Source of the DNA: CAWBQO01 sp963790965 | Lineage (GTDB): Bacteria > Bacteroidota > Rhodothermia > Rhodothermales > DASSAV01 | DNA length: 64,000 bases | Direction: 5' to 3' | NCBI GenBank assembly: GCA_963790965.1 | Contig: CAWBQO010000002.1 | Span: forward strand, 434,001 to 498,000 | Shown here: positions 61,995-64,000 of the stretch, piece by piece | Numbering within the stretch: position 1 is the stretch's first letter | How the letters are laid out: each line of letters opens with the position of its first letter | Notes under the pieces: model-generated | The model's database searches: none | What the model saw: the letters and a program-made list of their open reading frames with translations, nothing else | What the model was told of the DNA's origin: nothing | Made by a program: the position numbers and the translations under genes

Positions 61995-63260
61995 ATGGCT
62001 TCTCCTTTCCGGCAACTTCTCCGCGGGCGGCACCGGCTGGCGACCTCAACGGCTGCGAACGTCGCTACGATGGTGCTGCTCCTTGCCTCGGCCTGGGGGC
62101 TGTCGGAGGGTGCGCCCGAGGCCGCGCGGCCCCTCCTCCTGCGCTTATGGACGATCGGCGGCGGCGCGGTTCTCTCGGTCTTGCCGCCGCACCTGCTCTA
62201 CCCGGATCCTTACCGCCCCTTTGCTCTGCTCGCCAATGCTGATCCGCGCGCGCTGCTAAGGCTCGGCCTGCGCCGCTGGAGCCCGGTCGTTTTGCTCGCA
62301 CTTGGTCCGGTCCCGCTGATCGCGCTCGCGGGCCTACCGCTGCCCGGCCGCGCGCAATCCGTTCTTGCGCCCTTGACTGCAGCCCTGCTGACGACACTCG
62401 GCGTTGGTCTGCTGGCATACGCGCAGTTCGCGACCATGGGCCTCCGGGCGCAGGCGTGGCAAGACGGCAAGAAGGGCGGATGGTACCGCGCGCTCGCCGG
62501 AAACACGCCGTTCTCCTTTTCCGGTATACCGCCCGGACTTGTGCCGGCGGTCATGGCCACTTCGGCGCTGTTCGGTGCTGCCATTCTTACGGTAGTCGCC
62601 TCCGCCTTGCTGACGCCCGTGGCGGGCGGGGCCTTCGTGTGGGTGCCGGGCGCGCTGCTCGCCGCCTACGCAGCCCTCCGGCTCCTTGCCTCCGTTCCTG
62701 CTTACGACCGTGATTACTACGCCACTGCCGCGTTTTACGGAGAAGTGTTCTCCAGCGGCGGTTTGCGCGTGGAGGAGCGGGAGGCGCTCCCCTATGGCGG
62801 CGTCTACTGGGCACCGGCGCGGCTGCGGCCCCACGTCTGGGCAATGCTCCGGCAGATGGACCGTCGGCTACCGCTTGGGCGATTCGTCGCGCTCGGGCAC
62901 GCGGGCTTGTGGCTGCTCTACAGTCTGGACGTGTCGGGCGGCCTCATAGCGGCGTACCTGCTCCTTTTCGCCACCGCGAAGAACGCAACCGTGTTCGTCA
63001 CCGCCTCTCCGTCGATGGCTCCTCCTCCCTTCCAGACGCTGTTTCTGCCCCGCGCGGGGTGGACGGCCACCCGGATGATGGTCAACCTCCGGTGGACTGC
63101 AGCGTGGGTGATGAGCCTCGCCATTGTTGCGGCCTTTGCGAAGTCGTTCGGCATGGTTCACGTCCTCGCGTGGACCCTGATCGACCTTTTTCTCGCGTGG
63201 CTCATGGCCTGGATCGCAACGCAAACCGCGGAAACGCGCTATCTGGTGAAGTATGTCTGA
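61995..63260 (+). CDS. Multi-pass membrane protein, probable ABC permease partner
   Basis: A 421-residue protein with about 8-10 hydrophobic helices. I do not recognise a named family with certainty; DUF5687-type permeases are a candidate. Its stop overlaps the start of the ABC ATPase gene by 8 bases (63253-63260), so the two are translationally coupled, which is the main reason to call it the permease. Transport direction and substrate are unknown. Start ATG 61995. Confidence 0.6.
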   Translation: MASPFRQLLRGRHRLATSTAANVATMVLLLASAWGLSEGAPEAARPLLLRLWTIGGGAVLSVLPPHLLYPDPYRPFALLANADPRALLRLGLRRWSPVVLLALGPVPLIALAGLPLPGRAQSVLAPLTAALLTTLGVGLLAYAQFATMGLRAQAWQDGKKGGWYRALAGNTPFSFSGIPPGLVPAVMATSALFGAAILTVVASALLTPVAGGAFVWVPGALLAAYAALRLLASVPAYDRDYYATAAFYGEVFSSGGLRVEEREALPYGGVYWAPARLRPHVWAMLRQMDRRLPLGRFVALGHAGLWLLYSLDVSGGLIAAYLLLFATAKNATVFVTASPSMAPPPFQTLFLPRAGWTATRMMVNLRWTAAWVMSLAIVAAFAKSFGMVHVLAWTLIDLFLAWLMAWIATQTAETRYLVKYV

Positions 63261-63897
63261 ACTCCGCTTGTGGGAGCTGTCAAAACGGTACGGCCGAGGC
63301 CCCTTCGTGCTGGAAGGATTGACGGCTTCGTTCAAGTCCGGCGAAGGCGTCGGCCTCGTGGGGCCGAACGGCTCTGGCAAGTCGACGCTGCTGCGGCTTC
63401 TGACGGTTACGGCGTTCCCCACTTCCGGCGAAGTCTTGCTCGACGGCGAGAACATCCACGAGCGGCCACACGCGCTCCTCGGGCGGATCGGCATCGTGCC
63501 TGAGGAGCCTGCGCTGCCGGCTTATCTCACGGCCGTCGAAGTGCTCGAGTACGTTCTGCGCGCTCGCGGCCGGTGGGAGGCGTCCTCGGCGGGCCTCATC
63601 GAGCGAACGCTGGACCGCCTGATGCTGGACAGTCGCCGCGGGAACCTGGTCGGCACGTTCTCGAGCGGCATGCTCGCCAAGCTGCAGATCGCGGCGGCGC
63701 TCTTACCCGCGCCGGACATCTTGCTAATGGACGAGCCGTTCCGGGGCCTCGATGAGACGAGCACGCACGCCGCCACCGAGTTGCTGCAAGCATTCAGAGA
63801 GGCAGGCGGTCTGCTTATCATCGCCAGCCACCTGAGAACAACGCTGGGGGCAGTCTGCGACCGGGTCATCCAGTTTCCGCTTGATGGGCAACTGTAG
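63253..63897 (+). CDS. ABC transporter ATP-binding protein
   Basis: A 214-residue ABC ATPase: Walker A GPNGSGKST, signature FSSGMLAK, Walker B ILLMDEPFRGLDE and a His-containing switch (IASHLR). Paired with the upstream membrane protein, it would make a two-gene ABC-2-type transporter. Length is short but complete. The substrate cannot be predicted. Confidence 0.85.
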   Translation: MSELRLWELSKRYGRGPFVLEGLTASFKSGEGVGLVGPNGSGKSTLLRLLTVTAFPTSGEVLLDGENIHERPHALLGRIGIVPEEPALPAYLTAVEVLEYVLRARGRWEASSAGLIERTLDRLMLDSRRGNLVGTFSSGMLAKLQIAAALLPAPDILLMDEPFRGLDETSTHAATELLQAFREAGGLLIIASHLRTTLGAVCDRVIQFPLDGQL

Positions 63898-63902
63898 CCG
63901 TG

Positions 63903-64000
63903 TCAGTTCTCCCGCGCGCCCTGCACGGAGATGAGGCGGTCGGTGCTGCGCGAGAGGTCGTTGTAGTAGACGAAGGCGGTGTATTCATTACCCATCCGGG
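63903..64000 (-). CDS. C-terminal end of an unidentified protein (cut by window edge)
   Basis: The minus-strand frame reads NEYTAFVYYNDLSRSTDRLI, then SVQGAREN and a stop at 63903-63905. The regular alternation and codon use suggest the true end of a larger gene whose body lies beyond 64000. It is too short to identify; end of an outer-membrane or DUF5916-type protein is a guess. Confidence 0.4.
   Translation of the reverse strand, partial: RMGNEYTAFVYYNDLSRSTDRLISVQGAREN

Noticed and set aside
1..64000. CRISPR array, prophage, integron attC or defence island
   Set aside because: No regularly spaced repeats, no phage structural or integrase genes, and no paired attC core sites; the 113-bp repeat lacks attC symmetry.

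Overview
The window looks like a chromosomal segment of a high-GC member of the Rhodothermales or a close relative on the Bacteroidota side. This is an inference from gene content: TonB-dependent receptors, two TonB proteins, a PorV/PorQ-type protein, a type IX secretion (T9SS) sorting domain, a DUF4270-like lipoprotein, a solo GT5 glycogen-synthase domain, a KaiC/KaiB pair, and some promoters resembling the Bacteroidota TTG / TAnnTTTG pattern. No rRNA, tRNA, CRISPR array or phage block was recognised. Most genes are ordinary chromosomal genes in short operons.

Layout. 1-8.0 kb: a partial membrane histidine kinase, purB, a large TonB-dependent receptor and a FadL-type porin. 8.0-12.2 kb is the only clearly accessory region. 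A T9SS-exported YWTD-propeller gene (minus strand) is split by a decayed IS66 element (about 8708-12103). The IS66 tnpC gene is itself interrupted by an IS21 istB remnant and about 1.3 kb of passenger DNA holding a lipoprotein gene and a small ORF. Two almost identical 18-nt palindromic inserts disrupt tnpB and tnpC. 12.4-21.5 kb: a nitronate monooxygenase under a palindromic operator, an HD-domain protein, DUF445, acpP-fabF, a DciA-like DUF721 protein, gluQ, a TolC-family protein and an MlaC-like protein. 21.6-32.8 kb: a glycosyltransferase-like protein, a NadR-like kinase with an HExxH membrane protein, an oxidoreductase, an ABC ATPase, a lipoprotein Cu/Zn superoxide dismutase, TonB, mtnA, a PorV-like protein, an M14 peptidase, a lipoprotein and glgC.

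33.0-42.3 kb: a long DUF4175-type gene broken by one in-frame TAG, a GT5 domain protein, and a DUF4270 lipoprotein / outer-membrane protein / TPR series. 42.3-49 kb: an OmpR-type regulator, a frameshifted Acg-type nitroreductase downstream of two tandem universal stress proteins, and a second TonB. 48.2-52.1 kb: a tightly packed kaiC-kaiB-histidine kinase operon without kaiA. 52.3-64 kb: adenosine deaminase, aroA, a CBM48 protein, a fused alpha/beta E1 dehydrogenase with a nucleoside-type MFS transporter, a DUF5602-like lipoprotein, an undecaprenyl-phosphate sugar transferase and an ABC permease/ATPase pair.

The most notable items are the KaiC-KaiB-kinase operon, the mosaic IS66 with its paired miniature palindromic inserts, and an approximately 113-bp intergenic repeat present at 36.7 and 60.2 kb. 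Broken genes (DUF4175, nitroreductase, T9SS protein, IS66) are frequent enough that real decay has to be separated from sequencing error.
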